Assembly (NCBI RefSeq): GCF_001612825.1
Contig: NZ_BDBE01000001.1
Coordinates: 1 to 64,000, forward strand
DNA: 64,000 bases
From: Nocardia caishijiensis NBRC 108228
GTDB taxonomy: Bacteria > Actinomycetota > Actinomycetes > Mycobacteriales > Mycobacteriaceae
Direction: 5' to 3'
Numbering within the stretch: the stretch's first letter is position 1; each line of letters begins with the position of its first letter. The notes under the pieces are model-generated. The model was not told the DNA's origin. It saw nothing but the letters and a program-made list of their open reading frames with translations, and searched no databases. This document shows positions 47,454 to 57,387 of the stretch, one piece after another. Position numbers and translations under genes: made by a program.

Positions 47454-49286
47454 GTGAGCTCCACCCGCACCGCGGAGGCGACCCGGCCCTCGCCCGTCCA
47501 CACCGCGACCATGCACCCGGCCGATTGCCGAGCGCTCGACCGGATCGAGGTGGGCACCCGGCTCGGCGATTTCGAACTCCTCACCGAATTGGGCGCGGGC
47601 GCGTTCGCGCGGGTGTTCCTGGCCAGACAACGGTCGATGCAGCGATTGGTCGCGGTGAAGATCTCCGCCGACAGCGGCACCGAGCCGCAGACCCTCGCCC
47701 AGCTCGACCACGACTACATCGTGCGCGTCTTCGATCAGCAGGTCCTGCCCGGCACGACCCCGCTGCGCCTGCTGTACATGCAGTTCCTGCCCGGCGGCAC
47801 CCTGCTCGGTGTCCTGCGCTGGGTGCGGGCCACCCCACCCGCCGAACGCACCAGCGCCCTGTTGCTCGACGCTGTCGACGCGGCCATGGAGGAGAAGGGC
47901 GAGATCCGCCCGGCCGACTCGGCGGTGCGCGGCGAGATCGCCGCGCTGACCTGGCCCGAGACGGTCGCGTGGCTGGGCAGCAGACTCGCGACCGCGCTGA
48001 GTTACGCGGCCGCGCGTGGCGTGCTGCATCGCGATGTGAAACCGGCCAACGTGCTGCTCAGTGCGGAGGGAGTGCCCAAGCTGGCCGATTTCAACATCAG
48101 TTTCAACCCCTCGGCCACCGAGGTGTCCGCCGCGTCCTACTTCGGCGGCTCCCCGGCGTACATGTCGCCCGAGCAGCTCGAAGCATGCTACTTCGGGCGA
48201 GATCCCGCCGACCTCGATACGCGTGCCGACATCTTCTCCCTCGGCGTCTTGCTCTGGGAACTGCTCACGGGGACAAAGCCTTTCGACGATGTGAGCGACG
48301 ACCCGGCGGCCCTGCTCGCCCGCCGCCGCAGCGAAGTCGCCGGTCGGGTGCCCACCGACTGCCCGCCCGCGTTGCGCCGGATTCTGCTGACCTGCCTGGC
48401 CGCCGAGCGCGAGGACCGCTGGTCCGACGGCGACGTGTTGGCCGCGCAATTCGAACTCTGCCTCGACCCCCACGCCCGCGAGCTCGTGGACCCTCCGGCC
48501 CGCAGTTGGCGAAACCGCCTGCGGCCGTATCTTTTTCCCTTGCTGGCGCTGGCGATCCTGGTCCCGAACCTGCTGGCCTCCTACTACAACCGCGAGCTCA
48601 ACGCCGCCCTCCTCCATGGGCTCGATCCGTCCATCGCGCCCATCCGGCGGGCCTATGCGATCGGTGTCAACGCGGTCTGCTTCAGCGCGGGCACCATCAC
48701 TCTGCTCGTTCTGGGTAAGCGGTTGCTCACCGTGCCCGCCCGTTTGCGCGCGGGCCACGAATGCGACCCGGCACTGCTCGAGCGCACCCGCCGGGACTGT
48801 CTACGCTTCGCGGACTGGGCGGTCGCCATGGCGATCGCCCTGTGGATCGCGGGCAACGCCGGTCTGGCGATCACCTTGAACCTGGTCGACGACCCGCCGA
48901 TCCGAACGGCGGTGCATCTACTGCTGGTCGCTTGCATCTGCGCCGCCGTCGCGATGACCTACCCGTTCTTCCTCATCACCCTCTACCTGGTGCGGTGCGT
49001 GTATCCGCTGCTGCTGCACCACGACGGAGATCTACGCGCCGACCACGCGGCCCTGTCCCGACTACGCACCCGCTGCCACCACTATCTCGTCGTGGCCGCA
49101 TCGATTCCGCTGCTCACCATCGCGTGCGCGACCTTCCTCCCCGTCGACGACCTACTCGCGACGCTCACCCCGCTGCGCACGGTGTGCGCGGGCGGGGTGC
49201 TCGGTTTCGTCGGGGCGCTGCTGGTGTTCCGGGTGATCGAGACCGATATCCGCGCGCTGCTGCGCGTCGGCTCGGCTCAGGAGTAG
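47454..49286 (+). CDS. Ser/Thr protein kinase with six-helix membrane domain (copy 2)
   Basis: A 610-residue tandem paralogue. It has the glycine loop [18 protein letters not shown] (about residue 44), [11 protein letters not shown] (about 191) and again DFN in place of DFG (about 211). The DNA around the glycine loop is almost the same as in copy 1. It has the same hinge insert, membrane domain and final [11 protein letters not shown] helix. It lacks the ~170-residue N-terminal domain of copy 1. GTG 47454 is used; ATG 47511 is also possible. Its 3' end overlaps the hpt end by 10 bp. Confidence 0.9.
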   Translation: MSSTRTAEATRPSPVHTATMHPADCRALDRIEVGTRLGDFELLTELGAGAFARVFLARQRSMQRLVAVKISADSGTEPQTLAQLDHDYIVRVFDQQVLPGTTPLRLLYMQFLPGGTLLGVLRWVRATPPAERTSALLLDAVDAAMEEKGEIRPADSAVRGEIAALTWPETVAWLGSRLATALSYAAARGVLHRDVKPANVLLSAEGVPKLADFNISFNPSATEVSAASYFGGSPAYMSPEQLEACYFGRDPADLDTRADIFSLGVLLWELLTGTKPFDDVSDDPAALLARRRSEVAGRVPTDCPPALRRILLTCLAAEREDRWSDGDVLAAQFELCLDPHARELVDPPARSWRNRLRPYLFPLLALAILVPNLLASYYNRELNAALLHGLDPSIAPIRRAYAIGVNAVCFSAGTITLLVLGKRLLTVPARLRAGHECDPALLERTRRDCLRFADWAVAMAIALWIAGNAGLAITLNLVDDPPIRTAVHLLLVACICAAVAMTYPFFLITLYLVRCVYPLLLHHDGDLRADHAALSRLRTRCHHYLVVAASIPLLTIACATFLPVDDLLATLTPLRTVCAGGVLGFVGALLVFRVIETDIRALLRVGSAQE

Positions 49287-49876
49287 ACGGCGGGGTTCAG
49301 GGTGCCGATGTAGGGCAGGTCGCGGTAGCGCTCGGCGTAGTCGAGGCCGTAGCCGACCACGAACTCGTTGGGGATGTCGAAGCCGACGTGGGCCACGTCG
49401 ACCGGGGTGCGTAAGGCGTCGGGCTTGCGCAGCAGGGTCACCACTTCCAGCGAGGCCGGGTTGCGGGTGGCCAGGTTGCGCTTGAGCCACGACAGGGTCA
49501 GGCCCGAGTCGATGATGTCCTCGACGATGAGCACGTTGCGGCCCGCAATGTCCTTGTCCAGGTCCTTCATGATGCGCACGACGCCCGAGGACGAGGTGGA
49601 CGACCCGTAGGACGACACGGCCATGAATTCGAGCTGGGTGGGGATGGGCAGGGCCCTGGCGAAGTCGGTCACGAAGAAGATCGCGCCCTTGAGGACGCAG
49701 ATCAGCAGCAGGTCGCCCTCGGGGGAATCCGGCGGGTATCGCTTGGCGACGAGTTCGGCGAGCTCTTCGATCTTTGCCTTGATCTCGTCTTCGGTGATCA
49801 GCACCGACGCGATGTCGTCTCCGTACACGGAAGTGGGTATCCCTTCGTGGTGTCGGTCCCGGCTCGACCGATCCAT
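49277..49876 (-). CDS. hpt: hypoxanthine-guanine phosphoribosyltransferase
   Basis: A 199-residue purine-salvage enzyme. The PRPP-binding loop is [18 protein letters not shown]. The flexible loop has [17 protein letters not shown], and the purine site has [23 protein letters not shown] 49876 overlaps the tilS stop by one base (TAATG). A later start, GTG at 49828 ([15 protein letters not shown]), is possible and would remove a 16-residue Arg/His-rich start. The tilS-hpt pair is conserved in actinobacteria. Confidence 0.96.
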   Translation of the reverse strand: MDRSSRDRHHEGIPTSVYGDDIASVLITEDEIKAKIEELAELVAKRYPPDSPEGDLLLICVLKGAIFFVTDFARALPIPTQLEFMAVSSYGSSTSSSGVVRIMKDLDKDIAGRNVLIVEDIIDSGLTLSWLKRNLATRNPASLEVVTLLRKPDALRTPVDVAHVGFDIPNEFVVGYGLDYAERYRDLPYIGTLNPAVYS

Positions 49877-51102
49877 TATGTGGCATCGAAACGCGGCTGG
49901 GCGCGCACGGTCAGCGTGCCATGTTCGCGCAGCACGACCAACCGGTGGGCCCTGCTCCCGCCCCCGATCGCCACCGGCCCCTGCCCGCGCCAGTTGCTCA
50001 CCAGCTCGTCGATCGCCTGTAAGTGGGCGTTCATCAGCCCGCTGACGCCCTGTTCGGCGAGCCAGGCGCGAACGGCCCGTCGTCGCAGGGGCGCCGGAGC
50101 AGTGGTCAGGATCTCGATCGACAGGGCGAGTCGATCGCTGTCGTCGGGGCCACTGCCCGACTCGATATCCACCGTCGACTCCGGTCCCGCCGTCGGCACC
50201 GGCCGATCGGTCCCGCCGCCGGATTCGGCCAACGCGGACGGCTCCGGCACCGCCCCGAGCCCTGGTCCGCAGCCGGTGGCTGCCCGCGCGGGTGACTCGG
50301 GCCGGGGTACGACCGTCGACCGCGCGTTTCCGCCCGGGCCGGTCGAGGTCTCATCGGGTCGGTGGACGGGCAGCCGGGCAGCACGCAAGAGTTCATCTGC
50401 CAGGTCGTCGAGGACGGCACCGTCAGCGCGCAACTGGTCGGCGGTGCGGGCCAACGCCTGTGCGACACCACCGCCGAGCACATCCTCGAGCAACGGCAGC
50501 ACCTCGTTGCGCACCCGCACCCGCGTGTAGGCCGGGTCGTCGTTGTGCGGATCGCGCCACGGCTCGATCCCCAGATCTGCGCACAGCTGTTCGGTCTGTG
50601 CCCGCCGCACCCCGAGCAACGGCCGCCCCCACGGCTCGTTCCACGCCGCCATCCCCTGAATCGACCGCCCACCCGACCCCCGCGCCAACCCGAGCAACAC
50701 GGTCTCGGCCTGATCGTCGAGGGTATGCCCGAGCAGCACCGGCCGCCCGTCGCGCACCGATTCCAGCGCCGCGTACCGAGCCGCCCGAGCCGCCGCCTCG
50801 ACCCCACCCGCACGCCCCACCTCCACCGCGACCACCCGCGCGTCCACACACCCCAACGCGAGCGCCTGCTCGACCGCGCGCCGGGCAACCGCACCCGACC
50901 CGTCCTGCAACCGGTGATCCACGACGACAGCGGTCACCGCCCCGCACTCGACCACCGCGGCCGCCACCAACGCGAGCGAATCGGCCCCGCCGGACAATCC
51001 GACAACGACCGGTCCCCGCCCGCCCCGAGCGACAACCCACTCCCGCACCGCACGCCGCACCGCAAGCACAGCCGGAGTCGCCGGCAGTTTCGGCGCCATC
51101 AT
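49876..51102 (-). CDS. tilS: tRNA(Ile)-lysidine synthase with a large linker insertion
   Basis: A 408-residue PP-loop enzyme that converts C34 of tRNA-Ile(CAU) to lysidine. The P-loop is [16 protein letters not shown] (about residue 36), with the conserved [22 protein letters not shown] and [13 protein letters not shown]. Between about residues 250 and 330 lies a low-complexity insert rich in Ser, Pro, Gly and Thr ([17 protein letters not shown] ...). It splits the helical substrate domain before the last part ([18 protein letters not shown]). The catalytic parts look intact. ATG 51102 is used, with another ATG next to it. Confidence 0.92.
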   Translation of the reverse strand: MMAPKLPATPAVLAVRRAVREWVVARGGRGPVVVGLSGGADSLALVAAAVVECGAVTAVVVDHRLQDGSGAVARRAVEQALALGCVDARVVAVEVGRAGGVEAAARAARYAALESVRDGRPVLLGHTLDDQAETVLLGLARGSGGRSIQGMAAWNEPWGRPLLGVRRAQTEQLCADLGIEPWRDPHNDDPAYTRVRVRNEVLPLLEDVLGGGVAQALARTADQLRADGAVLDDLADELLRAARLPVHRPDETSTGPGGNARSTVVPRPESPARAATGCGPGLGAVPEPSALAESGGGTDRPVPTAGPESTVDIESGSGPDDSDRLALSIEILTTAPAPLRRRAVRAWLAEQGVSGLMNAHLQAIDELVSNWRGQGPVAIGGGSRAHRLVVLREHGTLTVRAQPRFDAT

Positions 51103-51527
51103 CGACCATCCCGACGACACGACGCGGTGCCGATACCGGCCGCGTAACTCATACCGGCAGGCTACCCAGCCTCGGCAGACGCTGATACCGACACCTCGAC
51201 CGCCGACGACCACGAGCCCGGCTATGCGGACACCGAACCGACGACGCGCACGGCATCATCCGGACAGGCAGACTCAACCACGGCAGGCGCAAACGCACCC
51301 GACTCGAACAGCATCAAGGCCAGAAGGCCCATCAGTCGCGAACGCACAGGCACGCCGACTCGACCGGCGTCACCGCCATAAGGATCCAGCGGTCTCGGGC
51401 GCTCCTGCCCGCCGACTCGAACGGAACATCGCCAGGAGGATTCAGTCGGGCGCGAGCGCACCGTCAACGGGCCAGGATGCGTCATCACGGGCGCGGCCAT
51501 CATCGACGACGTCTCCGCGACGAATCA
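51103..51527. other. Intergenic region between zinc protease and tilS
   Basis: About 425 bp. An open frame of ~90 codons exists on the minus strand (51222-51503), but its composition shows no domain or helix pattern and no good start signal. Short repeated CGACTCGA/ACTCGAAC words occur. I see no RNA gene. Confidence 0.45.
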
Positions 51528-52592
51528 CTACAGCACCCTGTCTATCCACCGTTGTGGAGAATCGATCTCGTCCAAGCGAGGCAGTGTGTCCGCGTTCGTC
51601 CAGATCGTGTTGAACTCCGTGACGCCGACCCGCTCGACCACCGCGTCGACGAACTTCTTGCCCCGCACGTACTGCGCCACCTTGGCGTCCACGCCGAGCA
51701 GCGCCCGCAGCACCCGCTGGATCGGGTTCGACGGCTTCTGCCTGCGCCGGTCGAACGCCGCCCGAATGTGTGCCACGCTCGGCACCACCGTGGGGCCGAC
51801 GGCGTCCATCACGTGGTCGGCGTGCCCTTCGAGCAGCGTGCCGAGCATGAGCAGCCGGTCGAGCGCCTCGCGCTGGGGTGGGGCCTGGGCCGCGCGCAGC
51901 AGGCCGACGACGCCCTTGCTGTTGGGGTCGTCGGCGAGCTGTCCACTGCGGCGGGCGCGCACCTCACCGACGAGCCGGGTGAGCATCTGACTCATCGGTT
52001 CCTCGCCGACCTCGCTGAGGATGTCGACATTGGTCCGCATGTACCCGGCCAGCCAGGGCGCCGAGGAGAACTGCACCCGATGGGTCACCTCGTGCAGGCA
52101 CACCCACAGCCGGAAATCGCCGGCGTCCACGCCGAGGGCACGTTCGACGCCGAGAATATTGGGCGCGACCAGCAGCAATGTGCCGTCTTCACCGGTGAAC
52201 GGGTCGTATTGGCCGAGGATCGCGGTGGACAGGAACGCCAGCATGGTCCCGGCCTGCACACCCGCCGGTTTCCCGGCGAACGGTCCCTTGCCCGCGTCGG
52301 TCCCGGTGAGCACCGACATCGAGTCGGCGGCCGCGGCGATCCAGCCGGGCCGGTCGACGATCCGCGCCTCGGGCACCGGACGGTCGTCGAGCAGGCCGCT
52401 CACCTCGCGCACCGGCATCTCGGCGAGGATCGAGGCCGACGCCAGTTCGGCGACGACCTGTTCGGCGTTGTCGCGCGAGGTACGCGGTCCCGGTGGCGCG
52501 AGCAGCGCCCCGGTTCTCGCGGCCAGCCGCCAGTCGACGACCGCATTGAATCCGGGGTTCTTGCGCCCGGTCTTGTCCTCGCTCATCGCCAC
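51528..52592 (-). CDS. Zinc-dependent metalloprotease, DUF2342 family (Rv3626c-like)
   Basis: A 354-residue predicted protease. The zinc motif is WVCLHEVTHRVQF (HEVTH near residue 165), with a likely third ligand Glu in the helical region downstream. Other family segments are DRPGWIAAAADSM, NILGVERALGVD and LLEGHADHVMDAVG. Actinobacterial members are also annotated as 'coenzyme F420 biosynthesis associated', although that role is not shown. It starts at ATG 52592, six bases after the dacB stop, and is probably co-transcribed with it. Confidence 0.9.
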   Translation of the reverse strand: MAMSEDKTGRKNPGFNAVVDWRLAARTGALLAPPGPRTSRDNAEQVVAELASASILAEMPVREVSGLLDDRPVPEARIVDRPGWIAAAADSMSVLTGTDAGKGPFAGKPAGVQAGTMLAFLSTAILGQYDPFTGEDGTLLLVAPNILGVERALGVDAGDFRLWVCLHEVTHRVQFSSAPWLAGYMRTNVDILSEVGEEPMSQMLTRLVGEVRARRSGQLADDPNSKGVVGLLRAAQAPPQREALDRLLMLGTLLEGHADHVMDAVGPTVVPSVAHIRAAFDRRRQKPSNPIQRVLRALLGVDAKVAQYVRGKKFVDAVVERVGVTEFNTIWTNADTLPRLDEIDSPQRWIDRVL

Positions 52593-52598
52593 CCGCTC

Positions 52599-54056
52599 TC
52601 AGGAACATCCACAGTTGCGCAGGGCACCCGCCACCGCGTCGAGCGCGGGTCTGCTGACCTCCGGCAGCCGGTCGTTGGACATGAGCGCGAAGGTCAGTAC
52701 CCGCCCGTCCCGGTCGAGCACATACCCCACCAACGCGCTCGCCACGCTCAGAGTTCCGGTCTTGGCCCGCACCCACCCCGCGCCCTGCCTGTTCTGGGTG
52801 ACGAAGCGGGGGGCGAGCGTCCCGGTTCCGCCCGCGACCGGCAGGTCGTCGAGCAGGGGCGCCAGAGCCGCTGCGCGCGGATCGTTTTCGGGCCTGGCCT
52901 GGGTACCGGCGGGCACGATGGCGGCGTCACCGGTCGGCTTGGCCGCGGTGGCCACGATGGTGTCGAGCAGGCGCGGCGGCACCCGGTCGTCGACGGACAG
53001 GCCGCTGTTGTCGGCCAGGTGCAGGCCGGTCACGTCGAATCCGGCGGTGGTGAGCGCGGCGGCCGTCGCGGCGGTGGCACCGGCGAAGGACGCCTCCCGT
53101 CCGGTGGCGAGCGCCAGTTCGCGTCCGATGGTCTCGGCCAGCACGTTGTCGGAGTGGATCATCATGTCGTGCAACCGAATTCGCAACGGCGCCGATTCGA
53201 CCTTCGCGATCTCGACGCCGTTGCTCGCGGCCTGGCCGACGCGCACGGCGGCCGGGTCGATGCCGAGTTCGGCGGCCAGGGCGCGCCCCACGTCGAGTGC
53301 TGGGGTCGAGGTGCGCGGGGAGTAGTCGGCCGACGGGTCGAACCGTCCGCCGTCGAGCATCACCGGTTCGATGGGGGTGATCGAGCCCTCGGGGATGTCG
53401 ATCGGATCCCAGCCCGGCGCCATCGTCGGCCCGGCGTAGGCGGAGGTGTCGACGACGATCGCGTTCGCCTGCCTGCCCGCGGCCTTGATCTGCGCGGCGA
53501 GGTCGGCGATGCGCGGGCCGTCGGTGTAATAGCCGCCGTCGGCGCGAGTGGTGAGCGTCGGATCGCCGCCGCCGACCAGCACGAGTTCCCCCGGCGCCCC
53601 GGCGACGACCCGGGTGGCGACCCGCTGATCGTCGGGCAGGGTGAGCAGCGCGGCCGCGACCAGCATGATCTTCGCCGTCGACGACGGAATCATCGCCTTG
53701 GCCGGTTCCTGGCTCCACAGCACGGTTCCGCTGGTCGGGTCGGTGACCTGCCCGGCGAACGCCCCGAGATCCGGGCTGCTCGCCACCTGCGCGAGGGCCG
53801 CCGCGATCCCCTCGGCCGACGGCGCGGGGGCGTTCGATCCGGCCGGGGCGATCGCGATCGTCGGCGCGACGGCCGACGGCGCGTCGGCGACGGTGAGCCC
53901 ACCGTGCCGGAATTCCGGGGTCCACGGCCGGGCGATCGCGGCGAAACCGCCACCGATCACCAGCAGCGCGACGACGACCGCCGACAACCAGATCCACCCC
54001 GACCGGCGACGTCGCGGCTCCTGCCATCCCGGATTCTGTTCGCTTGGACCGATCAC
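52599..54056 (-). CDS. dacB: D-alanyl-D-alanine carboxypeptidase/endopeptidase (PBP4, S13 family)
   Basis: A 485-residue class C penicillin-binding protein. One membrane anchor is near residues 22-42 ([19 protein letters not shown]). The active-site motifs are SSTAK (Ser near 122), HSDN (near 301) and KTG (VRAKTGTLS, near 427). It trims or cleaves peptidoglycan peptides outside the membrane. The family-specific Val-Gly-Gly-Gly-Asp-Pro-Thr-Leu segment ([13 protein letters not shown]) is present. GTG 54056 follows AGGAG. Its place between the zinc protease and ppa is as in M. tuberculosis (Rv3627c). Confidence 0.94.
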   Translation of the reverse strand: MIGPSEQNPGWQEPRRRRSGWIWLSAVVVALLVIGGGFAAIARPWTPEFRHGGLTVADAPSAVAPTIAIAPAGSNAPAPSAEGIAAALAQVASSPDLGAFAGQVTDPTSGTVLWSQEPAKAMIPSSTAKIMLVAAALLTLPDDQRVATRVVAGAPGELVLVGGGDPTLTTRADGGYYTDGPRIADLAAQIKAAGRQANAIVVDTSAYAGPTMAPGWDPIDIPEGSITPIEPVMLDGGRFDPSADYSPRTSTPALDVGRALAAELGIDPAAVRVGQAASNGVEIAKVESAPLRIRLHDMMIHSDNVLAETIGRELALATGREASFAGATAATAAALTTAGFDVTGLHLADNSGLSVDDRVPPRLLDTIVATAAKPTGDAAIVPAGTQARPENDPRAAALAPLLDDLPVAGGTGTLAPRFVTQNRQGAGWVRAKTGTLSVASALVGYVLDRDGRVLTFALMSNDRLPEVSRPALDAVAGALRNCGCS

Positions 54057-54213
54057 GACCGTCGTTTCTCCTCTAGCCCGCCCGACGCCCGACCGCGCTG
54101 AGCCGCCTGCCGCACCGGTGTTCCGGCACTCCACACTATCCTCGTTGCGCAACGGTTCCCCAGAACGATCTGGCGATTCGGCACACAAGCACTCGAACGA
54201 ACAAGGAGATGGC

Positions 54214-54702
54214 GTGGAGTTCGACGTCACCATCGAGATTCCCAAGGGTTCTCGGAACAAGTACGAGGTCGATCACGAGAGCGGCCGGGTGAAGCTCGAC
54301 CGGTACCTGTACACCTCCATGGCCTACCCGGCCGACTACGGCTTCATCGAGAACACCCTCGGTGAGGACGGCGATCCGCTGGACGCGCTGGTGCTGCTGC
54401 CGGAGTCGGTGTTCCCCGGTGTCATCGTCGAGGCCCGCCCCGTCGCGGTGTACCGGATGACCGACGAGGCCGGTGGCGACGACAAGATCCTGTGTGTGCC
54501 CGCGGGCGACCCCCGCTGGGACCACATCCAGGACATCACCGACGTCCCCGAGTTCGAGCTGGCCGCGATCAAGCACTTCTTCGAGCGCTACAAGGACCTC
54601 GAGCCCGGCAAGTTCGTGAAGGGTTCGGAGTGGCTGGACCGCGCCGAGGCCGTCAAGATCATCGACGAGGCCTTCGCCCGGCTGAAGGAATCCGGCCACT
54701 GA
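54214..54702 (+). CDS. ppa: inorganic pyrophosphatase
   Basis: A 162-residue family I pyrophosphatase. It shows [25 protein letters not shown] with the catalytic Lys and Glu, [22 protein letters not shown] with the metal aspartates, and [15 protein letters not shown]. The start GTG 54214 follows AAGGAG. It is divergent from dacB, as in M. tuberculosis. Drives biosynthetic reactions by removing pyrophosphate. It is followed by a strong terminator. Confidence 0.97.
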   Translation: MEFDVTIEIPKGSRNKYEVDHESGRVKLDRYLYTSMAYPADYGFIENTLGEDGDPLDALVLLPESVFPGVIVEARPVAVYRMTDEAGGDDKILCVPAGDPRWDHIQDITDVPEFELAAIKHFFERYKDLEPGKFVKGSEWLDRAEAVKIIDEAFARLKESGH

Positions 54703-54716
54703 GCCGATAGACGACG

Positions 54717-54757
54717 AAAAACGGGAAGTCCGAAGGGGATTTGGACTTCCCGTTTTT
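54717..54757. terminator. Bidirectional terminator after ppa
   Basis: AAAAACGGGAAGTCC (54717-54731) and GGACTTCCCGTTTTT (54743-54757) form a perfect 15-bp stem with an 11-base loop and T-runs on both strands. It serves ppa and the convergent small secreted protein gene. Confidence 0.95.
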
Positions 54758-54771
54758 CTGTTTCTGGGGGA

Positions 54772-55002
54772 TCAGTACCAGATGTAGAGGTCCCAGCCCT
54801 CCCAGGTCTCGACGCACTGCCAGTAGTAGCCGCCGGTGTAGGACGACTCGCCGTCGGCGCGGCACTGGTAGAGCTCGTAGTAGGTGCCGTAGTACGTGCC
54901 CTCCGGCGCGGCCGCGGCGGCGGTGCCCGCGGTGACCGTCGACACCCCGGCGACGGTAGCCAGGGCCAGCAGTGCGGCGGCGATGGTGGTCATGATGCGC
55001 AT
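54772..55002 (-). CDS. Small secreted aromatic-rich protein
   Basis: A 76-residue protein. A Sec signal peptide (about residues 1-33, cleaved near AGTAAAAAP) leaves a mature part of about 43 residues. That part has nine Tyr, four Trp and two Cys (YGTYYELYQC, QCVETWEGWDLYIWY). The cysteines could form one disulfide. No family is recognised. The gene stands alone and shares a terminator with ppa. It could be a wall-associated or secreted peptide; there is no further evidence. Confidence 0.75.
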   Translation of the reverse strand: MRIMTTIAAALLALATVAGVSTVTAGTAAAAAPEGTYYGTYYELYQCRADGESSYTGGYYWQCVETWEGWDLYIWY

Positions 55003-55092
55003 GTCGTTCTCCTGATGTTCGTTGCGACATCAGGAACGTTATGGGCGTTCGACCGCCGAAACAGCCACCCCTAGGTGGCCATTCGGGCCCAC

Positions 55093-56823
55093 CTAGGTCG
55101 CTTCACCTTTCCCACCCTTCGTCGACTGCGCGGCGGTGTCGGCCATGGCGCCGATGCCGTCGGCGGCCTTCGCGTCGCCCGCCGACTGCAGGCCACCCGA
55201 CATACGCAGCGGCACTTCCTTCCAGAACAGCACGAGCAGCAGCGCGAGCAGCGCGACGCCGGTGGCGAACAGGAACACCGTCGACATGGAGTCGGCGAAG
55301 CCGACCTGGAACGGTTCGGCCAGGTCCGGGTCGAGTTGCTGGATGATCGAGCTGTCCTGCAACACCTTTCCGGCGGCCGAGGTGTCCTGGGCGAGCAGCC
55401 CCTGCGACAGGGCGGCATCGGCCGGGTTGTCGCCGCGCGCTCCTTCGATCACGGCCTGCTGATACGCCGGATCGGTGGCGGCGTGGCGCAGTTCGTCGGT
55501 GATGTTGGGGGTGAGCAGGGTGAACAGGACCGACAGGAACACCGCGGCACCCAGGGTGCCACCGATCTGCCGGAAGAACGTGGCCGCCGCGGTGGACACA
55601 CCCATGTCCTTGGGCGGCAACGCGTTCTGCAATGCGAGGGTGAGCGGCTGCATCAGATTGCCGAGCCCGAAACCGGCGACAGCCATGTAGATCATCGCCA
55701 GCCACAGCGGGCTGTGCGCGTCGAGCAGGTGCAGCAGGAACAGGCCGAGGGTGAGCATGGCCGCACCGATCACCGGGAAGGCCCGGTAGCTGCCGGTTCT
55801 GGAGATCAACCGGCCCGAGAGGATGGAACCGAGCATCAGCCCGAGCACCATCGGCAGCATCTGCAGACCCGCCTCGGTGGGTCCGGCACCGCGCACCACC
55901 TGCAGGTATTGCGGCAGCAGCAGCATGCCACCGAACATCGCCGCCCCGACGACGAACGAGATGACGACACCGAGGGTGAAGGTGACGTTGTCGAAGATGC
56001 GCAGCGGGATCAGCGCCGCGTCGCCCATGTACTTCTCGATCGCGACGAACCCGATCAACCCGAGCGCGCCGATCACGTAGCAGATCACCGATCCGGTGCT
56101 GCTCCAACCCCATTCGCGGCCCTGTTCGGCCACGATGAGCAGCGGGACGAGGCCGACAGCCAACACGAGCGCACCGGCGAAGTCGATGCGATGGGTGGAG
56201 TGCGGCTTGCGCGGCAGGTGCAGCACCCGCGTGACGACCACGAGCGCGAGCAGGCCGAGCGGCACGTTCACCAGGAACACCCAGCGCCAGCCGGTGATGC
56301 CGAGAATGCTGTCCTGCCCGGCGAGCAGACCGCCGAGCACCGGCCCGAGCACACTCGAGATACCGAACACCGCGAGGAAATAGCCCTGGTAGCGGGCGCG
56401 TTCGCGCGGTCCGATGATGTCGCCCATGATGGCGAGCGCCAGCGACATCAGGCCGCCCGCGCCGAGCCCCTGGAACGCGCGGAACGCGGCGAGCTGATAC
56501 ATCGACTGGGCCAGTGTGCACAGCAGCGAACCGACGATGAACAGCCCGATCGCGGTGAGGAAGAACGGCTTTCGGCCGAACATGTCCGAGAGCTTGCCGT
56601 AGAGCGGGGTACTGATCGTCGCGGTGATGAGGTACGCCGTCGTCGCCCAGGCCTGCAGCGAGTAGCCGTGCAGGTCGTCGGCGATGGTGCGGATGGAGGT
56701 CGACACGATCGTCTGATCGAGCGAGGCCAACAGCATGCCGAGCATCAGCCCGGACAGGATGGTCAGGATCTGGCGGTGGGTGAAACCGGCGGGCGATTCC
56801 GCCACCGCCACGGTCGTCGTCAC
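55093..56823 (-). CDS. MFS drug efflux transporter, DHA2 (14-helix) family
   Basis: A 576-residue transporter with 14 predicted helices. The family motifs are LDQTIVSTSIRTIADDL (motif D1), GKLSDMFGRKPFFL (motif A) and the motif-C-like GPVLGGLLAGQ. The N-terminal start MTTTVAVAESPAG is polar and the C-terminus is Lys/Gly-rich. Exports lipophilic compounds with proton antiport. GTG 56823 overlaps the marR stop as GTGA, so it is the second cistron of a MarR-controlled operon. Confidence 0.93.
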   Translation of the reverse strand: MTTTVAVAESPAGFTHRQILTILSGLMLGMLLASLDQTIVSTSIRTIADDLHGYSLQAWATTAYLITATISTPLYGKLSDMFGRKPFFLTAIGLFIVGSLLCTLAQSMYQLAAFRAFQGLGAGGLMSLALAIMGDIIGPRERARYQGYFLAVFGISSVLGPVLGGLLAGQDSILGITGWRWVFLVNVPLGLLALVVVTRVLHLPRKPHSTHRIDFAGALVLAVGLVPLLIVAEQGREWGWSSTGSVICYVIGALGLIGFVAIEKYMGDAALIPLRIFDNVTFTLGVVISFVVGAAMFGGMLLLPQYLQVVRGAGPTEAGLQMLPMVLGLMLGSILSGRLISRTGSYRAFPVIGAAMLTLGLFLLHLLDAHSPLWLAMIYMAVAGFGLGNLMQPLTLALQNALPPKDMGVSTAAATFFRQIGGTLGAAVFLSVLFTLLTPNITDELRHAATDPAYQQAVIEGARGDNPADAALSQGLLAQDTSAAGKVLQDSSIIQQLDPDLAEPFQVGFADSMSTVFLFATGVALLALLLVLFWKEVPLRMSGGLQSAGDAKAADGIGAMADTAAQSTKGGKGEAT

Positions 56824-57299
56824 GAGGCGTTCTCCGATGTGTTGAGAGTGAGCAGCAGCGGCCGGGCCTGCTCGTAGTCCTCCACGAAGCGGGTGAGCAG
56901 AGCGGCGAAGTGCTCGCGGTCGGGTTCGGGCCAGTCCCTGGTGACGATCGCGATGGATTCGCGCCGTCGCTCGCGGATGCGGTCGGCGGTCTCGCGGCCG
57001 TAGTCGGTGGCGGCCAGTACGGTGGCGCGCCCGTCGTCGGGGTCGGCGGTGCGGACAACGAGCCCGCGGTCCACCAGCTGCGCCACCTGCCTGCTCACCG
57101 TCGATGCGTCCGAGTTCACCGCTTCGGCCAGCGCGCCCGAGCGCATCGGTCCGTCGCAGACCAGCCGGAACAGCACGACGAAGCCCGCCGGTTCGATGCC
57201 GGAGCGGTCCTTCATCTGGGCGAGGGCGCGGTCGCGCAGCCGGTGCAGGCGGACGAGGTGGACGGCGATCGTGTCGATCGCCGGGTCGTACTCCGTCAC
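56820..57299 (-). CDS. MarR-family repressor of the efflux operon
   Basis: A 159-residue winged-helix regulator: FVVLFRLVCDGPMRSGALAEAV, NSDASTVSRQVAQLVDRGLVV and the wing RTADPDDGRATVLAATDYG. I place the start at GTG 57299. A longer frame (GTG 57326) would put codons inside the operator-like palindrome at 57312-57345. The gene leads marR-MFS. Autoregulation with release by an aromatic drug or phenolic compound is the usual pattern. Confidence 0.92.
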   Translation of the reverse strand: MTEYDPAIDTIAVHLVRLHRLRDRALAQMKDRSGIEPAGFVVLFRLVCDGPMRSGALAEAVNSDASTVSRQVAQLVDRGLVVRTADPDDGRATVLAATDYGRETADRIRERRRESIAIVTRDWPEPDREHFAALLTRFVEDYEQARPLLLTLNTSENAS

Positions 57300-57311
57300 C
57301 GCATCACCTTT

Positions 57312-57345
57312 ACTTGTATCAGACAATTAGTTGTGTGATGCAAGT
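57312..57345. promoter_or_regulatory. MarR operator palindrome
   Basis: The left arm ACTTGTATCAGACAA (57312-57326) and the right arm TTGTGTGATGCAAGT (57331-57345) are reverse complements at 13 of 15 positions around TTAG. It lies 13 bp upstream of the chosen marR start, overlapping the expected promoter. Confidence 0.75.
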
Positions 57346-57387
57346 ATGTGGGCAGACCGGTCGCCGGGGCAACCGTTTATGCTGGCT

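Noticed and set aside
47145..48758. 537-codon minus-strand frame opposite the second kinase
   Set aside because: Shadow of the second kinase. Its similarity to the frame opposite copy 1 only reflects the gene duplication.
51222..51503. Possible 93-codon gene upstream of the zinc protease
   Set aside because: No ribosome binding site, no recognisable domain or membrane segment, and frames of this size are common by chance at this GC content.
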